64,000 bases of DNA. Origin: Isoetes taiwanensis. Its lineage: Eukaryota > Streptophyta > Lycopodiopsida > Isoetales > Isoetaceae. The notes under the pieces are model-generated. The model searched no databases. It saw nothing but the letters and a program-made list of their open reading frames with translations, and was not told where the DNA came from. This document shows, piece after piece, positions 25,155 through 36,165 of the stretch. The stretch lies in contig JAJEKV010000012.1 of the NCBI GenBank assembly GCA_021234155.1, positions 6,451,789 to 6,515,788 on the forward strand, in the 5' to 3' direction. Numbering within the stretch: position 1 is the first letter of the stretch; each line of letters begins with the position of its first letter. Position numbers and translations under genes: made by a program.

Positions 25155-25479
25155 TCCTACTTGTATAAAATGCATGTGCACATTGTAAAGGCAAGATTTC
25201 TGGATCACGAGTTTCATCAATTAGTAATGTTCGTCCAGAGACGACTTTTAGACCAAATTACTGGCCCATAATTCAATGACCTTGACCTTTTGCGGTCGTG
25301 AGACCAAATTGGGTTTAAAATCCGGATAGCGTTAAAATTACCATGGAAGAAGCTACTAAACAAAGGACAAATGCGAACCCCACTGCATGAGAAAATAAAG
25401 AAGTCGTTTTATGTGATCGTGATCCGTTGTTCTATTACATTTGGCTCTATGCCATGGAACAATGCAATTTCTATGCCAC

Positions 25480-26648
25480 TAGCAAGGGCCGGATCCTTCT
25501 TGCCCTCCTCTCCTCGTGTTCGTATTCGCTCTCCCTTCTCTCAAATTAAACTTCCGTCCCATCCTCCTCTCTGGATCTTGGCATTCACCTCTTCTAGTGT
25601 CCCTTTCCACTTCTCGACTTTCAAAGTCCCTAGTACTGGCTCCTCTCCATTCCCTCCTGCCATCTCTCTCCCCAGCACTAGCTCCTCTCCATCCTCTCTG
25701 GTCATTTCTCTCTCTGCGCCTAGTGTCGACAATCATGTCATAACCCAAATGCTCCCCACGTTCCCTATCTTCCCTTCTTGAGAGCTGATCAATCTCATAG
25801 TGCTCCTCATTTCTTTGCTTGACTCTATCTTCTCTTTGTGGCAAAACATCAAGATTGTCTTCTTGCCTCCCATGTTCATATCTTCTCCTCGTCTCCATTG
25901 CATCTCCAAAATGTCTCTGCGCCTCGTTGGCTCTCCACGGATGCGATTGAACCAAACTCTCGATCTCCATTGCTTCCGTCCCATCCTCCTCTCTGGATCT
26001 TGGCGTTCACCTCTTCTAGTGTCCCTTTCCACTTCTCGACTTTCCAAAGTCCTAATCTTTGGCTCCTCTCCATTCCCTCCTGCCATCTCTCTCCCGGCAC
26101 CTCTCCATTCCCTCCTCCTTCTCTCTCCCCGGCACTAGCTCCTCTCCATCCTCTCGGTCATTTCTCTCTGCTGGCCTAGTGTCTTTAATCATGTCATAAC
26201 CCAAATGCTCCCCCCCGTTCCCTATCTTCCCTTCTTGAGGCTGATCAATCTCATAGTGCTCCTCATTTCTTTGCACGACTCTATCTTCTCTTAAATTGGC
26301 AAAACATCAAGATTGTCTTCTTGCCACCTCCAAGAAGTTCTCTTCTTGTCTTCATATCTTCTCCTCGTCTCCATTGCATCTCCAAAATGTCTCTTCTCTT
26401 ATTTTCGTTGGCTCTCCACGGATGTGATTGAACCAAACTCTCGAGATCAGTACCCTCCTCGGTTTGTTCACGTCTGCGGGATTCCCTACGGCGAGGGGGC
26501 GAGACCTTTCGGGTGTTTCACCAACGGCGAGTCGGGACTCTAATGCCTCGCGGCCTCTCAATACCAACACATCGGAAGAAGAAACTGGAACCAAGAGGGT
26601 GGCGAACATGGCTGCAAGCAATGCGAGAAACAATGCCATCTGGCTCAT
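25480..26648 (-). pseudogene. Arg/Glu-rich secreted protein, copy C (broken)
   Basis: The start is intact (ATG at 26648; MSQMALFLALLAAMFATLL, then VPVSSSDVLVLRGREALES), so the signal peptide is complete. The frame is lost soon after at a GC-rich stretch (~26490-26530) where the other copies read differently. The Arg/Glu-rich block is present twice (25555-25970 and ~25978-26400). The second copy is more diverged, with many small insertions such as an extra TTAAATTGG near 26292. Upstream lies a normal RY-rich promoter region (26668-26850). Confidence 0.65.
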
Positions 26649-27743
26649 CTTGTCGCTACCAAGCACGTCATGGCAATAGGCCATTATATGGACACCACTT
26701 GCGGTTTAGATTAGCATGCAAATGATGATGCTCACATAGGTATACCATGCAAGTGTGCACCATGCACTCGAGCATCCACACATGCATGCATTCACTTGCA
26801 TGGCGCCGGAATGGAGGGGGGGCACGACTTGTCTTTGTGCGTTATGCATGTGGAATTAGAGGATGAACCATAAGAGATCACTAAGAGCAAGCCGACCTAA
26901 TGCAAGCCAACCCTTCCTCGTAGCCGGGGGTTTAGAAACACACGGTGATCTTGAACGCCTTGCGAGCTAATTCCCAGGAAATTTACCCAAGTGCCTCTCA
27001 TTATTAGGAAAATTACCCGAATGCATCCGGTATGAGGGTGTTTTTGCCATAATGGAAATAACTTTTCTGGCTCATAAAATGAGAAAATTTCGCCCGTTTT
27101 GAGATAGAGGAGACTAAGACCTTTTCAACGGCGATAAGGTCATATCAAGCGGAGTTTGGATCTTCGACTTATAGTGTTTTTATCGTTTGTTTTTTTCGTG
27201 GATAACAAAATTAAAACAACACATCTTTGTGCATTGCAACTCCTTGTTGGTTCTAGCAAAAATAGGGGCATTGTCTACCTCAAACAAAAGCGTCCACGCC
27301 AATGTACAAAAATAAGGACCCTCCTTTAAGTTATCGGACCACGAGAACTTCAAGCGTCCCTGGCGCCGGGGCGTCTTAATGTGGTACATCCAATGATGAA
27401 AGATTCCTACTTGTATAAAATGCATGTGCACATTGTAAAGGCAAGATTTACGGATCCGGGTACTTTCATCAATTAGTAATGTTCATCCAGAGCGACTTTT
27501 AGACCAAATTACGGCCCATAATTCAATAGAACTTGTCCTTGTCTACCTTTTGCGGTCGTGGTTAAATTGGGTTTAAATCGGATAACGTTAAAATTACCAT
27601 GGAACCCGATGCCCAAGAAGCTACTAAACAAAGGACAAATCACGAACCCCACATGAAAAATAAAGAAGTGGTTTTATGTGATCATGATCCGTTGTTCTAT
27701 TACATTTGGCTCTATGCCATGGAACAATGCAATTTCTATGCCA

Positions 27744-28377
27744 CTAGCAAGGGCGGATCCTTCTTGCCCTCCTCTCCTCGGCGTTAAGTATTAAGCTCTC
27801 CCTTCTCTCGTCGGCTTCACGTCCCATCCTCCTCTCTGGATCTTGGCGTTCACCTCTTCTAGTGTCCCTTTCCACTTCTCGACTTTCAAAGTCCCTAGTA
27901 CTGGCTCCTCTCCATTCCCTCCTGCCAAGCTCCTCTCCATCCTCTCTGGTCATTTCTCTCTCTGCGTCTAGTGTCGACAATCATGTCATAACCCAAATGC
28001 TCCCCACGTTCCCTATCTTCCCTTCTTGAGAGCTGATCAATCTCATAGTGCTCCTCATTTCTTTGCCTGACTCTATCTTCTCTTCGTGGCAAAACATCAA
28101 GATTGTCTTCTTGCCTCCCATGTTCATATCTTCTCCTCGTCTCCATTGCATCTCCAAAATGTCTCTCGCCTCGTTGGCTCTCCCTGGATGCGATTGAACC
28201 AAACTCTCGAGATCGAGTACCCTCCTCAGTTTGTTCACGTCTGCGGGATTCCCTCGACAGGGGACGAGACCTTTCCAGACACACCAACGACGAGTCAGAC
28301 TCTAATGCCTCGCAGCCTCTCGATACCAACACATCGGAAGAAGAAACTGGAACCAAGAGGGTGGCGAACATGGCCAT
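27744..28377 (-). pseudogene. Arg/Glu-rich secreted protein, copy D (5' truncated, frameshifted)
   Basis: The coding block matches copies B and E up to WRGA. There a short deletion near 27927 shifts the frame, and the protein ends in WQEGMERSQY at 27895. The true C-terminal part continues in another frame to about 27744 (READERRES...RRIRPC). The 5' end is cut within the signal peptide by the inversion joint near 28372: only MFATLLVPVSSS of the hydrophobic segment survives, and the normal promoter is replaced by an inverted copy. Probably not functional. Confidence 0.65.
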
Positions 28378-28748
28378 TATGGCAAAACACCTCGCCTCGG
28401 ATGCATTCGCGTAATTTTCCCAATACGGAGAGGCACTTGGGTAAATTTCCTTGGGAATTAGCTCGTGCGGTTCAAGATCACTGTGTTTCTAAACCCTGGC
28501 TACGCGAGGAAGGGTTGGCTTGCATTAGGTCTGCTTGCTCTTAGTGATCTCTTATGGTTCATCCTCTAATTCCACATGCATAACGCACAAAGACAAGTCG
28601 TGCCCCCCCTCCATTCCGGCGCCATGCAAGTGAATGCATGCATGTGTGGATGCTCGAGTGCATGGTGCACACTTGCATGGTATACCTATGTGAGCATCAT
28701 CATTTGCATGCTAATCTAAACCGCAAGTGGTGTCCATATAATGGCCTA
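28373..28748 (+). repeat. inverted copy of the array's promoter block
   Basis: This segment is the reverse complement of blocks f and a found at 29808-30147, 26668-27045 and 23418-23800. For example, it reads AAACCGCAAGTGGTGTCCAT where the others read ATGGACACCACTTGCGGTTT. It replaces the normal 5' flank of copy D and joins block b at 28749 (GGACCACGAGAAC). It is the only piece of the array in opposite orientation. Confidence 0.85.
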
Positions 28749-29226
28749 TTGGACCACGAGAACTTCAACTGTCCACAAGCGCCGGACGTCTTAATGTGGT
28801 ACATCCAATGATGAAAGATTCCTACTTGTATAAAATGCATGTGCACATTGTAAAGGCAAGATTTCTGGATCACGAGTTTCATCAATTAGTAATGTTCGTC
28901 CAGAGACGACTTTTAGACCAAATTACTGGCCCATAATTCAATAGAACTTGTCCTTGTCTACCTTTTGCAGTCGTGGTAAAATTGGGTTTAAATACAGATA
29001 ACGTTAAAATTACCATGGAACCGATGCCCAAGAAGCTACTAAACAAAGGACAAATGCGAACCCCACTGCATGAGAAAATAAAGAAGTCGTTTTATGTGAT
29101 CATGATCCGTTGTTCTATTACATTTGGCTCTATGCCATGGAACAATGCAATTTCTATGCCACTAGCAAGGGCCGGATCCTTCTTGCCCTCCTCTCCTCGC
29201 GTTCGTATTCGCTCTCCCTTCTCTCG

Positions 29227-29781
29227 TCAGCCTCGACTTTCAAAGTCCCTAGTACTGGCTCCTCTCCATTCCCTCCTGCCATCTCTCTCCCCAGCACTAG
29301 CTCCTCTCCATCCTCTCTGGTCATTTCTCTCTCTGCGCCTAGTGTCGACAATCATGTCATAACCCAAATGCTCCCCACGTTCCCTATCTTCCCTTCTTGA
29401 GAGCTGATCAATCTCATAGTGCTCCTCATTTCTTTGCCTGACTCTATCTTCTCTTCGTGGCAAAACATCAAGATTGTCTTCTTGCCTCCCATGTTCATAT
29501 CTTCTCCTCGTCTCCATTGCATCTCCAAAATGTCTCTCGCCTCGTTGGCTCTCCCTGGATGCGATTGAACCAAACTCTCGAGATCGAGTACCCTCCTCAG
29601 TTTGTTCACGTCTGCGGGATTCCCTCGACAGGGGACGAGACCTTTCCAGACACACCAACGACGAGTCAGACTCTAATGCCTCGCGGCCTCTCAATACCAA
29701 CACATCGGAAGAAGAAACTGGAACCAAGAGGGTGGCGAACATGGCTGCAAGCAATGCGAGAAACAATGCCATCTGGCTCAT
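29227..29781 (-). CDS. Arg/Glu-rich secreted protein, copy E
   Basis: About 184 codons from the ATG at 29781: a clear signal peptide (MSQMALFLALLAAMFATLL, then VPVSSS), followed by the same Arg/Glu-rich body as copy B. I chose this ATG over the upstream in-frame ATG at 29817 because the hydrophobic segment starts directly after it and the upstream part overlaps a TATA-like sequence. A deletion at ~29227-29235 removes about 25 codons (the EVERDTRRGERQDPERRMG segment) and shifts the frame, so the protein ends at DFESRG. The original C-terminus (READERRESEYEREERRARR, then IRPLLVA) is still visible in another frame to 29154. It keeps a full upstream region with RY motifs, so this copy has the most complete 5' end of the family. 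Confidence 0.6.
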   Translation of the reverse strand: MSQMALFLALLAAMFATLLVPVSSSDVLVLRGREALESDSSLVCLERSRPLSRESRRREQTEEGTRSREFGSIASRESQRGERHFGDAMETRRRYEHGRQEDNLDVLPRREDRVRQRNEEHYEIDQLSRREDRERGEHLGYDMIVDTRRRERNDQRGWRGASAGERDGRREWRGASTRDFESRG

Positions 29782-29975
29782 CTTGTCGCTACCAAGCACG
29801 TCATGGCAATAGGCCATTATATGGACACCACTTGCGGTTTAGATTAGCATGCAAATGATGATGCTCACATAGGTATACCATGCAAGTGTGCACCATGCAC
29901 TCGAGCATCCACACATGCATGCATTCACTTGCATGGCGCCGGAATGGAGGGGGGCACGACTTGTCTTTGTGCGTT
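29782..29975 (-). promoter_or_regulatory. RY-motif-rich upstream region of copy E
   Basis: On the minus strand, upstream of the ATG at 29781, there are several RY (Sph) core motifs CATGCA/TGCATG: near 29848-29856, 29880-29885, 29914-29925 (CATGCATGCATT) and 29930-29935. A TATA-like CCATATAATGG lies near 29814-29824. In seed plants RY motifs are binding sites for B3 factors of the ABI3/FUS3/LEC2 type in seed-storage and maturation genes. Equivalent blocks precede copies A (23418-23600) and C (26668-26850). The motif is palindromic, so direction is inferred from the gene. Confidence 0.55.
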
Positions 29976-30150
29976 ATGCATGTGGAATTAGAGGATGAAC
30001 CATAAGAGATCACTAAGAGCAAGCCGACCTAATGCAAGCCAACCCTTCCTCGCGTAGCCAGGGTTTAGAAACACAGTGATCTTGAACCGCACGAGCTAAT
30101 TCCCAAGGAAATTTACCCAAGTGCCTCTCCGTATTGGGAAAATTACGCTT

Positions 30151-30451
30151 TTTCATGAATAATAGACTGTCGTCCTTCAACAAAAAAAACAATGATAAGA
30201 AGTACCAAACATGCATATAATTTATGATGGCATATATATAAAATAACCCAATGCTTAAATCGTGCACTTTGCTTTCTTAGTAGTTTTCAGATAATAGGAG
30301 CAAGCCATGTTGAAGACACAATGTTTTGTGATTTGAGAAGTCAGAACCTCACGAATCACAATCATTACAGAAACAAGGATTGAGAAGCAGTCCTAATGAT
30401 AATGCAGAAAATATTGGGCTAATTAGGCAGATGATTCACTCGACTATAGAC
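30151..30451. other. no gene recognised
   Basis: AT-rich unique-looking sequence directly after the array. No domain or repeat seen. Confidence 0.5.
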
Positions 30452-30533
30452 GTATTGAAGGACTGATGGTGATTTAGTCTTGACCTGCACTAATATTGAA
30501 GGACTGATGGTGATTTAGTCTTGACCTGCACTA
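30452..30533. repeat. 41-bp perfect tandem duplication
   Basis: The unit beginning TATTGAAGGACTGATGGTGA and ending TTGACCTGCACTAA occurs twice head to tail without mismatches. Confidence 0.9.
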
Positions 30534-32471
30534 ATTGGTGCCTATACAATAACCGTGTAGAAGAACTGGGTCATATGGTAAATTGGAAGTTACAATTTAC
30601 ATACCTTACTGTTGTACATTACGAATGGTGCCTATCACATGGAGAATGAATGCTGCAAGTTATAGGGAAATTCATTATGGGTAAGCTAGTGATTTCAAAG
30701 ATATAGATCATGCAGACATTCCGATAAGAATATCATGGCCATTTTTTACAATTTGGGCTTTCCGTTTTATATATTGCATGCCCACATTGATGTTTTGTTT
30801 TAAGGGCTCCAGATTTACAGTACAAATAGAGTTTTGTGCCCAATCGAAGATCATATCCCCTGGAATCACATTTCAAGAACAATTGTAGCAGTTTAAAGCT
30901 CAGAGAGCATATACAAAAGGCATCTCTCTATAGGGCTTCACAAAGTGCTGTAGATCTCCGGATTCAGAGTAAAACCATGTTTTTGTTTGTTGTGTTTTGA
31001 TTGTGTAATGCACATCTTTAATTATTCATGCCTTGCCCTTTTGCAGGAACAGTTTGACTGTACGAGTAGGTTATTTGGAGTACTCTGCAACATTGCCGAG
31101 CTGTACTGGAGCTGGTAGACCGCGCACCACGGTACGTGATTGATTCTAAACCAAACTTTTAAGGTTCGTATCCCCTTTTCTCCTCTGCTCCATGTTATTA
31201 AGTGCAGATAAGGAAATTAAGAAATCACAATAGACCTGGCAATCTTTCTATTGTAACAGCCAACAACAAGGCAGATCTTTTGCGGTATTGTTTTGACATC
31301 TTTTAAATGCTTAGGCATGTTGTGCTATCCGTTCTACCGTAGTTGGACTCAGCTTTATAGGGTGGTTGCTTTGCTGATCATGCCAGACTCCGCAGTGTAA
31401 GACTCAGTGGATGCAAAATGGATCCAGTTTTTTGTTTGACGGATCAACTAAAGATTTTTGAAGGCTTTAACACTTTAATATCGTGATAGTTGAAGGAAGC
31501 ATATCTAATATATATAACTCTTTGCATTTCTTTCCAGCTTAAATTTTTTTATCTGAGCCTGTCATTTCTTTATTTTGCAGGGGTAATGCTGAAAAAGCAG
31601 CCTTTAAACATATGACATTTTAATGCAAGGTAATCAATGAATGACAATGCAACCACCTTTTGGTAAAATATTGACTGGTCCAATGCAATAACGGACCATT
31701 GGATTTGGGATTGCAGGTTATGAACTGGCTGGAAAAGCATGAACATCGATTCTTTAAGAATGGCGCAATCAAAATTGCCAGATGCTTGGGTACTTATTTC
31801 ATGGTTTGAAATTTGTATCTATTTGGGACATGGTAATTGGTTGAAAATTACTAGATGCTCGGCTGCTTATTCTATGTTTTGAAATTTGGACCATTTTTCA
31901 TTTTTGGTAGCTATGTGGCTCTAACTTTGTCAAAAATTGTTGGTCAATAATCACAAATCCTCTTTTCCATTATGAACAGATATGTTGAATTATTCCTTCA
32001 CCACAACATGTTATTGCTGTTGGTGTATTGAGGATTCTTTGTAGTAGATTTGCTCAATCCTTGACAATCAATAGGCTTCTTGCAGCTGCACAGATTGAAA
32101 GGGTTGCACATATTTTCGACTGGTACAATTACAATTACTTCATTTCTAATGATTCCTATAAGAGACAGTTTCTCTCCATCTTAATTACAAAGATGTCTCT
32201 TTCAGGAATGGTGTATAAATTCTCTTCATTTTTATTTGTACCTCCTCATTCGACCTGATTCTTATATTATTGTTGTTGTTTGAGGCACTCTACCATGTTT
32301 GCATGTTTAAAGATCCAAAGTCATGGGATCAAAGCTTTGCTAATTACCCTTAGATATTTTGACCTTTTTATTCCTTCAATCCAAAATAGTGTCTCTATTT
32401 AGTGTAAGATGTAATAATCTGCTTAGCTTAGATATTAACATTTGAGATGTTAACATCTAATAATATGGATG
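30534..32471 (+). other. possible decayed or non-coding spliced transcript
   Basis: Several plus-strand segments have consensus-like splice borders: TTTTGCAG before GAACAGTTTGACTG and a GTACGTGA donor (31047-31131), TATTTTGCAG before GGGTAATGC with GTAATCAATG after (31582-31630), and GGGATTGCAG before GTTATGAACTGG (~31718). The joined segments contain stop codons, so this is not a clear coding gene. A segment near 32019-32120 reads VLRILCSRFAQSLTINRLLAAAQ but is not recognised. Confidence 0.3.
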
Positions 32472-33523
32472 CATAACATCAAACTTGCCGCAACATTCTC
32501 ACACAACACAATGTAATTATCTGACAAGTTTTTTTATTAACACAATGTAATTATTCAATAATTTTTTTTAATAACAGGGAGCTAAAAGGTGACGTCTGTA
32601 CATCTAGACTACCAAGCACACCATATAGTCGAATAACTTTTAATATGGTCATTGACTTCCTACTCTCCCTCTATCATTTGCATAAATTAAACCCCGCTCA
32701 TCTTTCTTTCCCCTGTTTGCTCAATCCAACCAATGAAAAAAGCTCTAGAAATAGTGGCTTTGATGACTGCTTCATGATCATACATCCGTCCAGTAGAAAT
32801 TGGAAGTAAATATTGTCCTGCTTTCTAATTCATCTTGTGCAAAAAGTTGACTAAGTAAATCCTCAAGTGTTAGCATAGCTTCTAGGGATCGCAACCCCAA
32901 CCCCAGCGGTGCATTAAAATAACCCCCTCCCCCCCGCAGCGCTTGCCTCATCGACAAATAATCTATATACCGAGGCAACTAGCAATCAACTTCAAGGAAG
33001 AGAAAGATTAAAAATAGCTATTTTTCAAAAGCAACTAAATGATAAACAAACGACCATCCATTAATTTAGAACACGCATATACTTAATAAACCATGAACTC
33101 TTCACACATGATCCTTTACATCAACCCACTCGCAGCCCTTGCCACGTCGACATGCAACAATTGTAACTACTACATCAATATGCAACAACTATATAACTAT
33201 ACGGAACCTAGAGGTATTTCATAAAATTTAAGACTAACTCAATTTATGGAATATACATAATATCTTGCAAAGTCTCATCAAATCACATAGAATCTTAGAG
33301 GCCTCTTGCGATTTTCTAAAACAATCTCATAAGAACTTGCACCATATGGAACATACTAGCTTTTGAAAAAATCCATTAAAATAATAACTTTTGCCTGGAA
33401 GGGAGAATCTTCATAAGCTCTTAAAAAATTGGAGCATGTACAAACCGGAACATGCACCATATGGATCGGTGCGTAACTTGTAGTATATATGTTTACATAA
33501 TGAAGTAATCCAATCATGCCATG

Positions 33524-35521
33524 GTATAGGACAGCTGCTTATCGACGTTGGTAACTTATTGTCCCAAGGCACCACCAGTGATTTCATTGTATGCTCTAGG
33601 CTGCTAGAGTCTCAAGCCCAACTAAGATGGCCAATTAGATGGACAAGGACGACAAAGCACTGGAAGCTCCAGCCCAGGAAGAAACACAAAGGCCTGACAT
33701 AAGTCATGTGGAAGATTTGGTAGAATGAAGAGTATCCATTGAAGATAAAGAAGAGGCGCTACGTGTTTCATAGAAGGCAACCTGACAAAAGAACCAGAGG
33801 TGTGAGGTGTGTGCTAGGGGGTAAAAGAAGGGCAGCAACCAAAGAAAACATGGCAGAGGTTAGGGGATGGGACTGTGACAATCTCAATTGTACTATACAA
33901 TATAGTGTGGAAGACCTGGTTGAGATAAGGTCTCAATACATTGGCCAACTCCAGAAGGTGAGGATTAATTTCATCTATTCCCTGTTTGGAAATTCCTGTT
34001 ATGATGATGTGACAGGGATCTTGCTATATCAGTTGAAGGGCCTCAAGGTATGTATGAGAGCATTAAGATGGATTCTTGGCATACCCAAGATATCTTTCTA
34101 TAGATACTAGGAAAATGTGAGGGGAGGAGCTAAAGTGTTCTCTCATGGGAATGCTTGCACTTTGAAAACCAGAGCAAATTCCTTGAGAGCCATTGCAGTG
34201 TTTAAAAGCTTTGTGAGGTACATGTCTCAATCTATGTCTCATAAGTCCAAAATGAATGAGCATACCACAACATCATATCCAGAAGGAGCGCCTTAAAGAG
34301 ATAAAAATGCAATTCTAAAAGCCACAAGGGGACGTGCTCTTTCTCAATCAACTTTTAGCAGGTTATGGAAATGTCACTTCTCTGATGTGGATGTTTTGCA
34401 ACAAATGCCTCTCTCTAAGTGCAACACTTGTATTCAACTGAAGGATATTCGTGCATCAACTGTTGTTGAGAAGAAAGATGGCAATCAGAGAGCAATATGC
34501 AGATCACTAGTCAGACCAAATATCATATTGGAGAACATTTTTCCAAATGCGGCTTGATAAATACTTATGTTTGATTCATGATAAAATGGGCCAACTGCCA
34601 AAGTTAGATCCTCTGCTCAAGCGCTGTCAAAATGCTTTTCAAATGAAAGTAATCTTGGCAGGAGTTTTAACTCACGGGCATGGCACTAGCACCTATGGTC
34701 ATTTTTTGCTCCATCTTAGAAAGACGATCCGAACTTCCATGTGAGCTCCATTTTCAAGTGCTTGAGAACATTTGAGAGAGGAACTATAGAGGGAAGGAGA
34801 TATTCTCACTCAACCCCAATTTTTTATGCTTTAATGGATGATCAGCCACTCGTTAAAAGATAGAAAGAGAACATGAGATGAGTTTGTAATACATGGAAAA
34901 CAACTGCTGAAGGAACTATATATTTAGCTTGATAACTGTCGGAAAGAAAACAAGAACAGATGGATGTTTGAGGCAATGTCATATGTAACAACAATAGGGG
35001 TCTTCAAGATTGTGAAGTGGAATTTATGATGGTAGACCACACACATGATGATATAGATGTAAATTTTGGAACCTTCTCTACTATGCCTAGGAGAGAGAAC
35101 GTCGCAAGTCTCCCTAAACCCATGGACATGTTTGAGAACTGCACTAACCCTAATCCCATGGCCTTCTTGGTGGACGAGGTTGCAGATTGGAATTTTGGAG
35201 GGGTTTTTGTTAGAGGGTAAGGATCAATTGACTGGGCACACTAAGCCACTACAATTCAAGTTATTTGTTAGAGATGAGATACCAATCATGCAATATAAAT
35301 GGAGGCCATCTGACAAGTTGTGGATGCCTATGCAAGGCATTGAATTATGTCAAGAGGGCCCTAAGGGTGAAATGCTTCTTCCAACAAGTGAGAAAAAATC
35401 GATTCCACCTTTTAGAAACATCAATGACTCTAGGCAGCTGGTGAAGGGCATCCGGGACAGGGCGAGGTTTGAGATGGAAAGGACACATCAACGCTCAAGC
35501 AAAATGACATGGAATCCCTGA
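33524..35521 (+). pseudogene. DUF7869-like transposon-derived gene, unit 1 copy (broken)
   Basis: Frames on the plus strand give, in order: a Cys-containing segment ending KGLKVCMRALRWILGI with FYRY (33739-34110); HGNACTLKTRANSL (~34138-34180); LSKCNTCIQLKDI (~34412-34450); YLCLIHDKMGQLPKL followed by GVLTHGHGTSTYGHFL (34547-34744); QLDNCRKENKNRWMFEAMSY (~34925-34985); and EFMMVDHTHDDIDVNFGTFS (35017-35080) running to FVRG. After a frameshift at ~35218 it continues as KPLQFKLFVRDEIPIMQYKW. DNC-x-x-x-NKNR and V-x-H-THDDID-x-x-F are signatures of the large eukaryotic family annotated as DUF7869, which I associate with DNA transposons. Several stops and frameshifts break it. Confidence 0.6.
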
Positions 35522-35676
35522 TCAATTATTGGGAAAATATTGTGACGTGTTTAGAAACTGAGCAGCCATGTGTGGAGCCGAAGTAGTTTGATCTTCCGGA
35601 GTGGGATCCTTTCGAAGACATCAAGGAAGGCTACCTTGCGTTAGTCAGGCCTGATGATGAGGAGTATCCAATATGG

Positions 35677-36165
35677 TTAGGAGTGGCACTCACCGAGGTT
35701 ACCACCATCATGCCTGATGGGGAAGAGTTGCATCTTAGATTCCAAGTTCACTATTGGGAGCCCAATAGCCCAAGAACTTGGATAAACTGCTAGTAAGACA
35801 TGTTGACTGTCCAAGTCACAATTGAAGATGCCTAGAAGCCACTGCCAAGCAGGCTTGACATGCGGACACAAAAAGAAACAATGCTCGACAGTCTTGCCCT
35901 GCTGCACATGACGAGAGGACAAGTCATAGCAATGTTTAGGCGAAACCTGTAAACTAAATTATTAACTCAAATACCTCTATGAATGATTTTCCACCATAAG
36001 ATAGACAACTTAGGATGGAGGAATTTATCCCAAACCCATCTCCAAACTAGTTTCCAGCAGTCCACAGGAATAACTAAATGTGAATTGGGCAAAGGAGGCA
36101 ATCCATTGGAACGAAGCAAGAGTCGACATATTGAATGTCCAACTACGCTTCATTTACCCTATTAG
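35677..36165 (-). pseudogene. LINE reverse transcriptase zinc-binding (zf-RVT) fragment, unit 1
   Basis: The minus strand shows the RVT zinc-binding domain found at the C-terminus of plant LINE ORF2. It has a W-rich upstream part with FLHPKLS-like and GKSFIEVF segments in broken frames (~36020-35950), then QQGKTVEHCFFLCPHVKPAWQWLL (35920-35850), matching the C-x2-C...H-x-F-x-x-C-x-x...W pattern. The RT itself is absent, so this is a 3'-end fragment inserted opposite to the DUF7869-like gene. Confidence 0.6.

Larger units (their letters stand above)
21590..30150. repeat. rearranged tandem array of a gene-bearing repeat unit
   Basis: The array is built from one composite unit. In plus-strand order it has: (a) TTTTGCCATAATGGAAATAAC; (b) a segment with AAAATAAGGACCCTCCTTT and GATGAAAGATTCCTACTTG; (c) a segment with TCTATTACATTTGGCTCTATGCC; (d) an Arg/Glu-rich coding block on the minus strand; (e) its signal-peptide region; and (f) an RY-motif-rich upstream region. 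A full unit spans roughly 21590-23793. Later units are 23794-25150 (lacking f), 25152-27044 (lacking a), 27045-28372 (lacking f) and 28749-30150, with an inverted f+a piece at 28373-28748. The array contains five coding copies. Long stretches are identical between copies, so expansion was recent, or the assembly has collapsed or rearranged here. Confidence 0.85.

Noticed and set aside
22400-29860. Ser/Pro-rich plus-strand open frames across the array (for example 24845-25168 and 29457-29858)
   Set aside because: They are antisense to the Arg/Glu-rich minus-strand blocks; Arg/Glu codons read backwards give Ser/Pro/Leu frames. They have no signal peptide or domain.
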